DNA of 54,547 bases, taken from NCBI GenBank assembly GCA_905207485.1, contig CAJLLL010000005.1, positions 1 to 54,547 on the forward strand, read 5' to 3'. Made by a program: the position numbers and the translations under genes. Of this stretch, positions 7,300-15,170 are shown one piece after another. Every line of letters starts with the position of its first letter. Within the stretch, counting starts at the first letter, position 1. The notes below the pieces were generated by a model. That model did not search any database. It was not told the DNA's origin and worked only from the letters and a program-made list of their open reading frames with translations. The stretch is from an uncultured Phascolarctobacterium sp. Lineage in GTDB: Bacteria; Bacillota; Negativicutes; Acidaminococcales; Acidaminococcaceae.

Positions 7300-10044
7300 A
7301 TGATGAAGGAAAATAAGCTGTGCGGAATAGAAGACATTCATAATTCTTCAGAAGAAGTACGCACTCATAACCATATTCATGATAATGCAGAAGCATGTGT
7401 ATGCGGACATGACCACAGCCATGAGGCCGGTCATATGCACAGCCATAGTAAAACTTGTGGGTGCGGCGCTGAACACACGCATGAACATCATCATGATGGA
7501 TGTGGATGCGGCATTGAACACACTAACGGACATGATGAGTGCGGCTGCGGAGAAGAACATACACATAGCCATCACGTTCCGGGACATCCTGCAGATTGTC
7601 AATGCGAAATTTGCCATCCGCATGAGGATTATTGTGATGTATGTGGTGAAAGTTTGGAAAACTGTACTTGCAAAATGCCTGATGCCGGCTGCATAAAAAA
7701 AGTATATATTTTAAAAAATCTTGGCTGCGCCAACTGTGCCGCCAAAATGGAACACCGCATTAAAGAATTGCCGGGAGTGCAATATGCAAATATCAGCTAT
7801 GTTACCAAACAACTGCGTCTTTCGGCTAAAGACCATGATGCCGTGCTGCCGGCAATTCGTGAAATATGCACCAGCATTGAAAGCGGCGTGGAAGTTGTGC
7901 CGCGCGAAGGCGAAGGGCCGTTTAAGTTTGCAACCAAAAGTTATGTTTTAGAGAACCTTGGCTGTGCCAACTGTGCTGCTAAAATGGAGCGGGCTATTAA
8001 CGGTCTGCCGGAAGTAAGCAGTGCAACGATAACTTTTGCAACCAAACAGTTAAAGGTTACTGCCAAAACAGAAAAAGACCTTTTACCTGAACTGCAAAAA
8101 ATTTGCGAAGGCATCGAAAGCGGAGTTGTTGTTAAAGAACGCGGCGGCGCGCCAAAACTGGCAGCGCATGTTGATGAACGCAAACGCGGTGGCGGTCTGA
8201 GCGTTTCTGCCGAAACTTTATCTGCTGCGGAAATGATTGTCGGCGGCGTATTGTTTGTTGGTACAGAATGGCTTGGACTGGTGCCGGAAGAATACCATCT
8301 GTATGTGATGATAATTGCTTACATTCTTTTGGGCGGACGTATTGTGCTGACGGCAGTTAAGAATATTTTCCGCGGCAACGTGTTTGATGAAAACTTTTTA
8401 ATGACTTTGGCTACAATCGGAGCCTTCTTTATTTCGGCTTATGAAGAAGCTGTTGGTGTAATGTTCTTTTACCGCATCGGCGAATATTTTGAACACCGCG
8501 CAGTTGAAAAAAGCCGCGGACAGATTATGGATGCAGTAGATATGCGTCCGGAAACCGTTAATCTTCTGGTTGGCAATGATGTAAAAGTTATTCCGGCAGC
8601 TGATGCGCATGTCGGCGATATTCTGCTGGTACGTGCTGGCGACCGTATTCCTTTGGACGGCATTGTTGTTGAAGGCGACAGCCTTGTAGATACATCTCCG
8701 GTAACAGGCGAGCCGGTTCCGGTGCGCAAGAATTACGGCGATGAAATTACCAGCGGCTGCGTTAATAGCAGCGGCATGCTGAAAATACGTGTAGAAAAAG
8801 TTCTGGCAGAATCAATGGTAACGCGTATTTTAGACAGCGTGGAAAATGCTGCTGCCAACAAACCGCAAATTGACCGGTTTATTACCCGTTTTGCACGCAT
8901 TTATACACCGGTAGTTGTTGCAGTTGCTTTGCTTACCGCATTGGTGCCGGGATATATTACCGGCAACTGGCAGCACTGGATTTATACGGCGCTTACTTTT
9001 CTTGTTATAAGCTGTCCCTGTGCTCTGGTGCTTTGCGTTCCTCTGGCGTTCTTCTCCGGCATTGGCGCAGGTTCTAAAGACGGCATTTTATTTAAAGGCG
9101 GTTCTGCCATGGAAGCGCTTAAAAATGTGCGTGCCGTTGTTATGGATAAAACCGGCACTGTAACCAAAGGCAATTTTGTAGTGCAAAAGGTTGTTGCGCG
9201 CCAAGGCATCAGCGAAGAAGAAGTTTTGGCATTGTGTGCAGGCGTAGAAGCCGCAAGTACGCATCCGATTGCCGTAAGCATTGTGAATGCGGCTAAAGAA
9301 CGCGGTATTAAGCCGGAACGCCCGCAAAGCTTTAAGGAAATAGCAGGCGAGGGCATAAGCGCGCAAACCGCTGATGGCACTGTATTGTGCGGCAGCCGCA
9401 AGCTGCTTACACGTTTTGGCGTTGAATATACTGATTTTGAAACAGGCGGCTACGGCACGGAAGTGCTGCTTGCCAAAAATGGCAAATACCTGGGACACCT
9501 TGTAATTGCCGATACCATTAAAGATGATGCTGTAGAAGCTGTAAAACGCATCAGGGAGATGGGGCTGACTACAGCAATGCTTACGGGCGATGCCGAAGCC
9601 GGAGCGCAGGCAGTTGCTAACCTTGCAGGCATTGATGAAGTGCGTGCCAAACTGCTGCCGCAGGATAAGCTGAACGAACTTGGCAGACTGCGCAGCAAAT
9701 ACGGCAGCGTAATGTTTGTGGGCGATGGCATTAACGATGCTCCGGTACTTGCCGGTGCGGATGTAGGCGCTGCAATGGGCAGCGGCGCCGATGCTGCACT
9801 GGAAGCTGCCGATGTGGTATTCATGAAATCGGAAATGAAAGCCATTCCTCAGGCTATCGGCATAGCGCGCCGTACAGGCAAAATTGCTTGGCAAAACGTA
9901 ATTTTTGCACTGGGCGTAAAAGCCGTAATTATGGTTGCGGGCATTGCCGGTTATGCAAGCATGTGGGCAGCGGTATTTGCCGATACCGGCGTGGCAATGC
10001 TGTGCGTGTTAAATTCCGTACGCATTTTGTACACCAAAAACTAA
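7300..10044 (+). CDS. P1B-type ATPase, Zn/Cd/Co/Pb exporter with His-rich N-terminus
   Basis: Membrane ATPase of about 914 residues that exports divalent soft metals. The start is the ATG at 7300 or 7303, directly after AAGGAGG; the longer open frame would begin at the promoter. The cytoplasmic N-terminus is unusual: a His/Cys-rich region (about 20-125) with many HxH and CGCG motifs, then two heavy-metal-associated domains, each with GCANCAAKM (CxxC near 143-146 and 222-225). The core has the CPC metal motif in SCPCALVLC (about 571), phosphorylation site DKTGT (about 616) and GDGINDAP (about 808). CPC with this His-rich tail points to Zn/Cd/Co rather than Cu. It has its own promoter and operator-like repeats. 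Confidence 0.92.
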   Translation: MMKENKLCGIEDIHNSSEEVRTHNHIHDNAEACVCGHDHSHEAGHMHSHSKTCGCGAEHTHEHHHDGCGCGIEHTNGHDECGCGEEHTHSHHVPGHPADCQCEICHPHEDYCDVCGESLENCTCKMPDAGCIKKVYILKNLGCANCAAKMEHRIKELPGVQYANISYVTKQLRLSAKDHDAVLPAIREICTSIESGVEVVPREGEGPFKFATKSYVLENLGCANCAAKMERAINGLPEVSSATITFATKQLKVTAKTEKDLLPELQKICEGIESGVVVKERGGAPKLAAHVDERKRGGGLSVSAETLSAAEMIVGGVLFVGTEWLGLVPEEYHLYVMIIAYILLGGRIVLTAVKNIFRGNVFDENFLMTLATIGAFFISAYEEAVGVMFFYRIGEYFEHRAVEKSRGQIMDAVDMRPETVNLLVGNDVKVIPAADAHVGDILLVRAGDRIPLDGIVVEGDSLVDTSPVTGEPVPVRKNYGDEITSGCVNSSGMLKIRVEKVLAESMVTRILDSVENAAANKPQIDRFITRFARIYTPVVVAVALLTALVPGYITGNWQHWIYTALTFLVISCPCALVLCVPLAFFSGIGAGSKDGILFKGGSAMEALKNVRAVVMDKTGTVTKGNFVVQKVVARQGISEEEVLALCAGVEAASTHPIAVSIVNAAKERGIKPERPQSFKEIAGEGISAQTADGTVLCGSRKLLTRFGVEYTDFETGGYGTEVLLAKNGKYLGHLVIADTIKDDAVEAVKRIREMGLTTAMLTGDAEAGAQAVANLAGIDEVRAKLLPQDKLNELGRLRSKYGSVMFVGDGINDAPVLAGADVGAAMGSGADAALEAADVVFMKSEMKAIPQAIGIARRTGKIAWQNVIFALGVKAVIMVAGIAGYASMWAAVFADTGVAMLCVLNSVRILYTKN

Positions 10045-10058
10045 AAACACATAAAAAT

Positions 10059-10090
10059 AAGGCTGCATCTTTTAGAAGGTGCAGCCTTTA
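10059..10090 (+). terminator. Rho-independent terminator after the ATPase gene
   Basis: AAGGCTGCATCTTTT pairs with the GGTGCAGCCTT arm around a small loop and is followed by TAGTTTTATTT, 15 bases after the ATPase stop. Confidence 0.85.
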
Positions 10091-10146
10091 GTTTTATTTA
10101 TAATAAAATGTATAATATAATTGATTGTATGACAGGCAAAAAATAA

Positions 10147-10172
10147 AAAGCGCAGATTTTAATCTGCGCTTT
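10147..10172 (-). terminator. Terminator of the displaced tRNA-Trp transcript
   Basis: AAAGCGCAGATT pairs with AATCTGCGCTTT around two bases. On the minus strand it is followed by TTTATTTTTTG, so it ends leftward transcription just downstream of the tRNA 3' end. It is host DNA left behind by phage insertion. Confidence 0.8.
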
Positions 10173-10179
10173 AACTTCT

Positions 10180-10224
10180 TGGCAGGGGCAGTAGGAATCG
10201 AACCCACAACCAACGGTTTTGGAG
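10180..10224 (-). tRNA. tRNA-Trp 3' half only; phage attachment site (left end)
   Basis: Read on the minus strand this begins in the anticodon loop (CTCCAAA, anticodon CCA). The 3' anticodon stem, the variable loop, a T-arm GTGGG-TTCGATT-CCTAC, the acceptor strand TGCCCCT and the encoded GCCA end follow. The D-arm and 5' half are missing; the bases at 10225 and beyond do not match a tRNA. A tyrosine integrase gene starts 44 bases away. This is what is left when a phage inserts into a tRNA gene and supplies its own 3' half at the far end. The complete tRNA-Trp should therefore lie beyond the right edge of the window. Confidence 0.88.
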
Positions 10225-10267
10225 TTCTTCTATGAAAAACCCTGTTAAGCCTCAATGAGACTGGCTT

Positions 10268-11491
10268 TTATACTGCTTGTGTTGTTGGTGTTATCAACAA
10301 CTTTTCTGAGCTTTTTAATGCTTTTTCAAGGGAGGTTGTCCCCACGTTGTCCCCAGATTTTTGTTGCGGTAATTTGTAAAGCCGCTCTACGGCTGGTACG
10401 ACAATAGCAGTATCAAGTTTTGGAATTGCATGGGCATAAATTCGCAAAGTAATATCAGGCGAACTGTGCCCCAGACGCTTGGAAACTTCGGTGACTGGAA
10501 CGCCGTCTGCTAAAAGTTGAGTAGCGTGAGTATGTCTGAGAGTATGAAATTTTTTGTACAACACCCCAGCTTCTCTAAGAATTGATTTCCAAACTCTTTC
10601 CATATTTCTTGGAGCAAGTGGTCCCCCTTTACGAGTATGGAATACATAACCGTTCATTGGAATAATTTTGCAGCGAAACATATAGTCGCGTAAATTTTTT
10701 TCGACAGATTCTGGAATGGCTATATCACGATTGCTACGCTTTGTTTTTGGTGGCATATCAACAAGTTTACTACGTATTTCCTGTAAGCTATTGTTTATTC
10801 TGATGTAGCCGTCCATTACGCAGTTACGTTTTAACCCCAGTAGTTCACCGAGACGAGCTCCGGTTGTTGCGGCGAGCAGAATAAAAGAATAATATTTTTT
10901 GTAATATCTGCTTACCGAAATGGTTTGGAATATCCTTTGTACTTCATCAATAGTAAACACTTCAACTTCATCAGTCTCATTATTATAATTTGGAGCTTCT
11001 ATTGGAAGTGTTACGTCATCGCTTATCAATTTTAAAGCAAAGGCTTTTTTTAAGCTGCTTATTACTAATTGATGAATTTTCTTTTTGCCGCTATTAGCCA
11101 TATTTTCAGATAATGACAAATAAAATTTTTGAATAGCAAATGGTTCAATATCTTGCAATGGCGTGTTGGACAGCGGTGCTAAATGTGCTGCGGTTTGCCA
11201 TAAACGCTCTGCCGATTTTTCTCTTAACTTTGGCTCTCTGTAAGTTTTAATGTATTCTATGAGCCATTCTCCGTATGTCATGTTGGATGGTGGGATATAG
11301 GTACCTTTTGTAAATTCTGCTTTTTTCAAAATGAGCCATTCTTTGGCTTCGGATTCGGTATCAAAGCGTTTTCTTAAACGATTGCCTTCTGGGTCATATA
11401 TCAAAGCACGCCATTTTTTTCTGTCTTTTTCAAAACTTATCGTACCTTCGCCGTTAGCGTTTTTAGGTCTTTGTGCTGATTTTCTTGGCAT
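10268..11491 (-). CDS. int: Phage tyrosine-recombinase integrase
   Basis: 407 residues from the ATG at 11491 (AGAAAGGAG 6 bases upstream). It has an AP2-like N-terminal arm-binding segment (GEGTISFEKDRKKWRALIYD), a central SAM-like core-binding domain, and a catalytic domain with TGARLGELLGLK (Arg), HTLRHTHATQLL (His-x-x-Arg) and LGHSSPDITLRIYAH (His and the Tyr nucleophile). It integrates and excises the phage at the adjacent tRNA-Trp site. Its family matches Tn916/phiLC3-type integrases. Whether it also works on the tail-fibre repeats at 50.5-54.5 kb cannot be told; those repeats do not resemble the tRNA core. Confidence 0.95.
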   Translation of the reverse strand: MPRKSAQRPKNANGEGTISFEKDRKKWRALIYDPEGNRLRKRFDTESEAKEWLILKKAEFTKGTYIPPSNMTYGEWLIEYIKTYREPKLREKSAERLWQTAAHLAPLSNTPLQDIEPFAIQKFYLSLSENMANSGKKKIHQLVISSLKKAFALKLISDDVTLPIEAPNYNNETDEVEVFTIDEVQRIFQTISVSRYYKKYYSFILLAATTGARLGELLGLKRNCVMDGYIRINNSLQEIRSKLVDMPPKTKRSNRDIAIPESVEKNLRDYMFRCKIIPMNGYVFHTRKGGPLAPRNMERVWKSILREAGVLYKKFHTLRHTHATQLLADGVPVTEVSKRLGHSSPDITLRIYAHAIPKLDTAIVVPAVERLYKLPQQKSGDNVGTTSLEKALKSSEKLLITPTTQAV

Positions 11492-11539
11492 TATTACTCC
11501 TTTCTGCAAACTTATGTTTGCTTAATGTCGCCAATTTTT

Positions 11540-11566
11540 GCCGCCCCAAAAAGGGCGGCTTTTTTT
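11540..11566 (+). terminator. Terminator-like hairpin beside integrase
   Basis: GCCGCCC pairs with GGGCGGC around CAAAAA and is followed by seven T on the plus strand. The T run is on the plus side although the neighbouring genes read leftward, so it may insulate integrase from rightward transcription. Confidence 0.65.
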
Positions 11567-11594
11567 GTTGGCATTTAGCTGTTCTGCTGCTGTT

Positions 11595-12191
11595 TCAAAG
11601 CTGTTTTACGAAGGCAAGGTCTTGCAGTGCATCCATTCGGTATTCAAACTCTTTCTGAGCAAGAATGGATTGTTCTTTAGTTTCTAAATGGTGTTCCTTA
11701 TCATATTTCAGGCGCTCCTGTTGGAGTTTGCGGATTGCTACCACACCGGTAGCGGCACCGACGCGCTGGGCAGCAAATAAATCCGCTTCCTTTTCGGTAA
11801 CGCAAACAGTTCCTGCCTTTATGGCATTTAGGCGGTCGGTGATTACTTCTTTTTGGGTATGGAACCTATTTTGATGATTTAATACTACATGTCCAAGCTC
11901 GTGCCAAAGATAAAAGAAGATAGGGGAGTCGCGGTGTTCGGAAAGCTCTTTGGCAAATTCGGCACTGACAAAAATTATCGGTTGAATACCTATGTACTTT
12001 AAAACCATTTGGCGCATATTAATTTCTTTAAGTATTTCATCGTCGATAATAATGGGCATAATGGTTTGACGTTTCTCGGCATCACGAAAGGTACCTATTT
12101 GCTCTCCTTGCTCGTATTTTATGTCATCTGGGGATTGAAGCCCTAACTTATATTTATTCTTTTCGGTGTATTGTCTGGGTTCTCTAATCAT
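11595..12191 (-). CDS. HExxH metalloprotease-like protein (ImmA/IrrE-like fold)
   Basis: 198 residues, RBS AAGGAGG before the ATG. A central zinc-protease motif (LWHELGHVVLNHQN, about residues 90-103) is followed 40 residues later by EKEADLFAA, the third-ligand helix seen in ImmA/IrrE and M78 proteases. A basic, Glu-rich C-terminus follows. It lies in the lysogeny block with a second, shorter ImmA-like protease (12520-12918). Two such proteases in one lysogeny region is uncommon. It may cleave a repressor, or be a toxin-antitoxin type protease; function is inferred from the fold only. Confidence 0.7.
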   Translation of the reverse strand: MIREPRQYTEKNKYKLGLQSPDDIKYEQGEQIGTFRDAEKRQTIMPIIIDDEILKEINMRQMVLKYIGIQPIIFVSAEFAKELSEHRDSPIFFYLWHELGHVVLNHQNRFHTQKEVITDRLNAIKAGTVCVTEKEADLFAAQRVGAATGVVAIRKLQQERLKYDKEHHLETKEQSILAQKEFEYRMDALQDLAFVKQL

Positions 12192-12202
12192 GGTGTTCCT
12201 CC

Positions 12203-12523
12203 TTAAAGGTTTAATTTATCTGCGAGCCAATCTGCCCCTTCGACTGGGGTTAAATAAGTTTCGTCGATGTAAATGTCGAAGTTTTCATCTTTTGTTACAT
12301 TGTAGAGCTGGCAAAAACCATACATATCGAAATCGCCACCTACAATATCATCACGTTCAGCCCAGCTAATAGAATAGACTTCGCCGCAGTAGAGGTTTTC
12401 ATACTGGTCGGCTATTACGATAACATTGTCATCCACATAACGAATTATTCCTGCCATAGCAAAACATTGGACAGGAAGCAAGAGCATAACGCTCATTGCC
12501 AGCCCTAACAAAAATTTTTTCAT
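12203..12523 (-). CDS. Small exported protein of the lysogeny block
   Basis: 106 residues from the ATG at 12523 (AAGGAAGG 9 bases upstream; an upstream TTG would touch the ribosome site). A clear signal peptide (KKFLLGLAMSVMLLLPVQCFA) covers about residues 2-22. The mature part is acidic, has two cysteines, and resembles no family I know. It overlaps the end of the ImmA-like gene by 4 bases, so it is expressed with the repressor operon in the lysogen. Exported proteins in this position are sometimes superinfection-exclusion or host-surface factors; that is inference from position. Confidence 0.7.
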   Translation of the reverse strand: MKKFLLGLAMSVMLLLPVQCFAMAGIIRYVDDNVIVIADQYENLYCGEVYSISWAERDDIVGGDFDMYGFCQLYNVTKDENFDIYIDETYLTPVEGADWLADKLNL

Positions 12524-12918
12524 CTTTTCCAACCTTCCTTTAAAAATTTGTCTACGAACATACTATCTATGTCGGGACAAGCGTATTTCATGAGCTCGAT
12601 GGAAAATCCATCAGCTTCGTTTTCGTGGCGGGTACTACTGAAATAAGTACGGTTATCGAGACAGAAGGAACTATACTTTGGGTGCAATGTTATATGTCCT
12701 ATTTCGTGGGCTACAACAGCTTTTTTCTGCCATTCGTTTAGCCGCTCATTTACAAATATAAACTTTCTTCTTAAAATCCTTTTCCAGATGCCGTTGATAT
12801 GCGTTGGCGTATCGACGGCTTTTACTTTTATACCGAGAAATTCAGCTATGTCATAAGGATTCGATGAACCAGCCCGCCGTATTAAGTTTCGTATTCGGAG
12901 CGGGATGTTGTAAGCCAT
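12520..12918 (-). CDS. ImmA/IrrE-family metallopeptidase
   Basis: 132 residues. Residues 10-60 carry the N-terminal part typical of ImmA (NPYDIAEFLGIKVK), then the zinc site AHEIGHITLHP (about 70-80) and NEADGFSIELM (about 99-109). ImmA proteases cut the ImmR repressor to induce mobile elements, and the gene sits 3 bases after the repressor gene, exactly as in ICEBs1-type modules. It likely destroys the repressor upon a host signal. Confidence 0.88.
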   Translation of the reverse strand: MAYNIPLRIRNLIRRAGSSNPYDIAEFLGIKVKAVDTPTHINGIWKRILRRKFIFVNERLNEWQKKAVVAHEIGHITLHPKYSSFCLDNRTYFSSTRHENEADGFSIELMKYACPDIDSMFVDKFLKEGWKR

Positions 12919-12921
12919 GAT

Positions 12922-13368
12922 TTACTCCTTGTCGGAATCTTTTAAAATAGTTTGGTTAAACTCAATACTCGTTTTTTTGCGTTTATTCATTTGTTTGGCA
13001 TCCCAGAAGGCTGCCTCAATAATTCTATACATTTTTTGCTTGTCTTCATCATTTAAAAGGCGACCGTTGAGCGTGATAGCTTCATCAGTAAGTAATTTTT
13101 TTAATTCTTTTGGAGCAACACGCTTTGGTTTATTGATAAATTCATTTACTTCAAAAATTGCTGAGCCATTACGGTTATCACTTTTCCCAATAAGCCAATC
13201 CAAAGTAACGCCAAAATATTCAGCAATGGTTTGAAGTTTATCCATTTTCGGGGTAGATATTCCTTGCTTCCAAGCGCTTAGTGTAGTTTGGGCAATACCG
13301 GTATCTTTTGATACACGATAGCTGGAAAGATGAGTTTCTTCCAGTAGTTGTGCGAATCTTTCATACAT
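12922..13368 (-). CDS. XRE-family phage repressor (CI/ImmR-like)
   Basis: 148 residues. N-terminal helix-turn-helix (residues 5-62: YRVSKDTGIAQTTLSAWKQG), then a linker and a helical C-terminus with no S24 peptidase motif. That fits a repressor inactivated by a separate ImmA protease rather than by self-cleavage. It is transcribed leftward from the divergent control region at 13.4-13.6 kb, with RBS AGAAAGGA. Its recognition helix resembles that of the Cro-like protein at 13587, so both probably bind the same operators. Confidence 0.88.
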   Translation of the reverse strand: MYERFAQLLEETHLSSYRVSKDTGIAQTTLSAWKQGISTPKMDKLQTIAEYFGVTLDWLIGKSDNRNGSAIFEVNEFINKPKRVAPKELKKLLTDEAITLNGRLLNDEDKQKMYRIIEAAFWDAKQMNKRKKTSIEFNQTILKDSDKE

Positions 13369-13414
13369 AATTAGCAGTCCTTTCTAAATGCTAAATAAAA
13401 ATGGAGTATGGGTA

Positions 13415-13471
13415 TTGACAACTACCGAAAACAGTAGTAATATAATAACAAATGCTAAAGAAATCGGTAGT
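13415..13471 (+). promoter_or_regulatory. Lysis-lysogeny control region: promoter and operators
   Basis: A rightward promoter TTGACA (13415-13420), 17 bases, TAATAT (13438-13443) is seen. The whole spacer is an imperfect palindrome, ACTACCGAAAACAGTAGT (13421-13438). The half-site TCGGTAGT recurs at 13464-13471. Repressor bound to the spacer would block the early promoter. A leftward -35-like TTGTCA on the opposite strand overlaps the same region and could serve the repressor gene. Confidence 0.78.
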
Positions 13472-13586
13472 ACGACAATAACACGAAGTAATAAATAATT
13501 TGTGGTGAATTTATTTGATATGCTTCTGTTATCCGAAGTATACCATATTTCTTTAAAAATTTCAATAGTAGGGGAGGTAATGCAGA

Positions 13587-13790
13587 GTGTATGACAAGTT
13601 TCTGAATTTGCTCACTCAGAAAAAAGTCACTCCATACAGGGTTTCTAAAGAGACTGGTATTTCTGAAAGCACTTTTAGTGACTGGAAACATAACAAAAGC
13701 AAACCTAAAGTAGACAAATTACAAAAGCTCGCTGATTATTTCGGCGTGGATGTTACTTACTTTTTGGATGGTGACTTTAACACAAAATAA
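13587..13790 (+). CDS. Cro-like XRE regulator
   Basis: 67 residues, almost entirely one helix-turn-helix domain (YRVSKETGISESTFSDWKHN). It is very similar to the N-terminus of the repressor encoded divergently. It is the first gene of the rightward early operon; the short length and position fit a Cro-type antirepressor. Upstream AGGGGAGGTAATG is its ribosome site region. Confidence 0.85.
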   Translation: MYDKFLNLLTQKKVTPYRVSKETGISESTFSDWKHNKSKPKVDKLQKLADYFGVDVTYFLDGDFNTK

Positions 13791-13810
13791 TAATGAGAGG
13801 AGGTGAAAAT

Positions 13811-14155
13811 ATGGACGGTTTAGAACGCGAGCGTCTTAAAGCAGAGCTAAAAGAAGAAGTTCGGCGGGAAGTGATGGCCGAGCTTTTTGACAAAAGACCA
13901 ATGCGAAGGGTATCAATGTTTCCAAAAAAAACACGAGACTTAATTGCAAAAGAAGTGCCAATAGACAGTTATTCGAGATATGCTTTGTCAACTGCGCTTA
14001 ACACTATTGCCCGCTATGCTTATGCCGTGAACAATGTTAATAATTTGAGCCCAAAAGACGAAGACGATGCGTTTGAGATGGCTTCAAGAATTTTAATGGA
14101 GCTTAAAGAAAAACGTAAAGCGCGCTTGGAAAATGGAGGAATGAACGCTAAATGA
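13811..14155 (+). CDS. Hypothetical early phage protein, charged helical
   Basis: 114 residues from the ATG at 13811, with AGGAGGTG 5 bases upstream; the longer frame has no ribosome site. The N-terminal third is a charged helix (ERERLKAELKEEVRREVM), the middle has PKKTRDLIAKEVPIDSYSRY, and the C-terminus is again helical and basic. No family recognised. It overlaps the Xis-like gene by 4 bases. Confidence 0.75.
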   Translation: MDGLERERLKAELKEEVRREVMAELFDKRPMRRVSMFPKKTRDLIAKEVPIDSYSRYALSTALNTIARYAYAVNNVNNLSPKDEDDAFEMASRILMELKEKRKARLENGGMNAK

Positions 14156-14439
14156 TGACGGTAAAGGAATATGCCGCGAAGGTTGGTGTACCTGTAAGTA
14201 CAATCCGTCAAATGTGTGCCGATGCGATTCTTCCAAGCGTAAAAGTAGGCGTGGGCTACCGTATCTTCGAGGAAAAGGCTGATGCTTTCTTCGAGCGGTG
14301 TTGGGAGGAACGAAAAGCACGGAAAGAGCGTTCAGAAAAACGAGCTGTATTTAGGCAACAACCAAAACGCAAATCTGTCGGTTCGGCTGACGACTTTATA
14401 GCCAAACTGAGGGCAATGCGTAGCGGTGTAGGGAGTTGA
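14152..14439 (+). CDS. Excisionase/MerR-like winged helix protein
   Basis: 95 residues starting at ATGATG. Residues 1-50 match a MerR/Xis-type domain: TVKEYAAKVGVPVSTIRQMC, then a wing with VGVGYRIFEEKADAFF. A basic tail follows. In this position it may be the excisionase partner of the integrase, although integrase is 3 kb away on the other strand, or an early regulator. Confidence 0.72.
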   Translation: MMTVKEYAAKVGVPVSTIRQMCADAILPSVKVGVGYRIFEEKADAFFERCWEERKARKERSEKRAVFRQQPKRKSVGSADDFIAKLRAMRSGVGS

Positions 14440-14444
14440 TTAAA

Positions 14445-14765
14445 ATGAACGCGAAAGGTGTTTTGTATATGGTTGCAATGCTATTGGCACTGGCATTCGT
14501 GATTTGGCATCCGTATTATGTTCGTTCGCAGATGGATAGAGTTACAATACCTGCAATAATTCATACAGGAGACACTCTTTATTCTATTTGTTGGGAACTT
14601 AAAGATGAATATGGCGACCCACGAGATATTGATGAGATTGTTTGGTATGTAGCAGAACAGAATGGTTTGGATTATACCAACCTGCAACCGGGGCAGAAAA
14701 TTTATATTGAAATTTTAGTTGAACCGGAAAAGGCAAAAGAAAAAGCACCAGTGCTGGAACACTGA
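14445..14765 (+). CDS. Membrane-anchored LysM-domain protein
   Basis: 106 residues from the ATG at 14445 (AGGGAG 8 bases upstream). One N-terminal transmembrane segment (VLYMVAMLLALAFVIW) leads to an extracellular LysM-like domain: IHTGDTLYSICWELK to NLQPGQKIYIE. LysM binds peptidoglycan glycans. Being in the early region, it may alter the host envelope during infection; this is inference. The lysogeny region also carries an exported protein. Confidence 0.75.
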   Translation: MNAKGVLYMVAMLLALAFVIWHPYYVRSQMDRVTIPAIIHTGDTLYSICWELKDEYGDPRDIDEIVWYVAEQNGLDYTNLQPGQKIYIEILVEPEKAKEKAPVLEH

Positions 14766-14870
14766 TGCTAAAAATAGGATTTTTAAATTGCAGATGATGT
14801 TGAAAATGAAAAATCCTATATTTATTTTACAGCACGTTTTTATTTTTTGCAAATCAGGAGGGATTTGAAA

Positions 14871-15167
14871 ATGGCTAAAAATATAACAGACACGGAAATT
14901 AAGGGCATCACCGAAGGTTTTGTTAGTTCGATTGAAGATATGAAAGCAAAGGGTGAAGTCAAAGCAATTTGTTATGCAGTAGTTGGCGATGATGGTATAT
15001 TAACTGGCGTTACCGGAAAAGTTCGTGATTTAAAACTTGGTGCGGCAGGCATTTGTAATGAAATCCTCGCTGAGATTCCGATACCGCGTGAAATTACTGC
15101 CAAGTTCTTAACTACGGAAATTGCACATATCATAAACGATTATTTAGATATAAATAAGGAGGAGTAA
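14871..15167 (+). CDS. Small phage protein, paralogue family copy 1
   Basis: 98 residues from the ATG at 14871 after AGGAGGG. A short helix leads to a central beta-rich core (KAICYAVVGDDGILTGVTG) and then helices with GAAGICNEILAEIP. Similar layout is seen in the proteins at 15171, 19702 and 20812, which looks like a diverged family within this phage. The core pattern is hydrophobic strand, turn with D/E-G, G-V strand, then a helix. Function unknown. It follows a 100-base gap after the LysM gene with no clear promoter. Confidence 0.75.
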   Translation: MAKNITDTEIKGITEGFVSSIEDMKAKGEVKAICYAVVGDDGILTGVTGKVRDLKLGAAGICNEILAEIPIPREITAKFLTTEIAHIINDYLDINKEE

Positions 15168-15170
15168 ATT

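Noticed and set aside
9088..9894. 268-codon open frame antisense to the P-type ATPase
   Set aside because: It mirrors a conserved ATPase region and has no start signals or family features.
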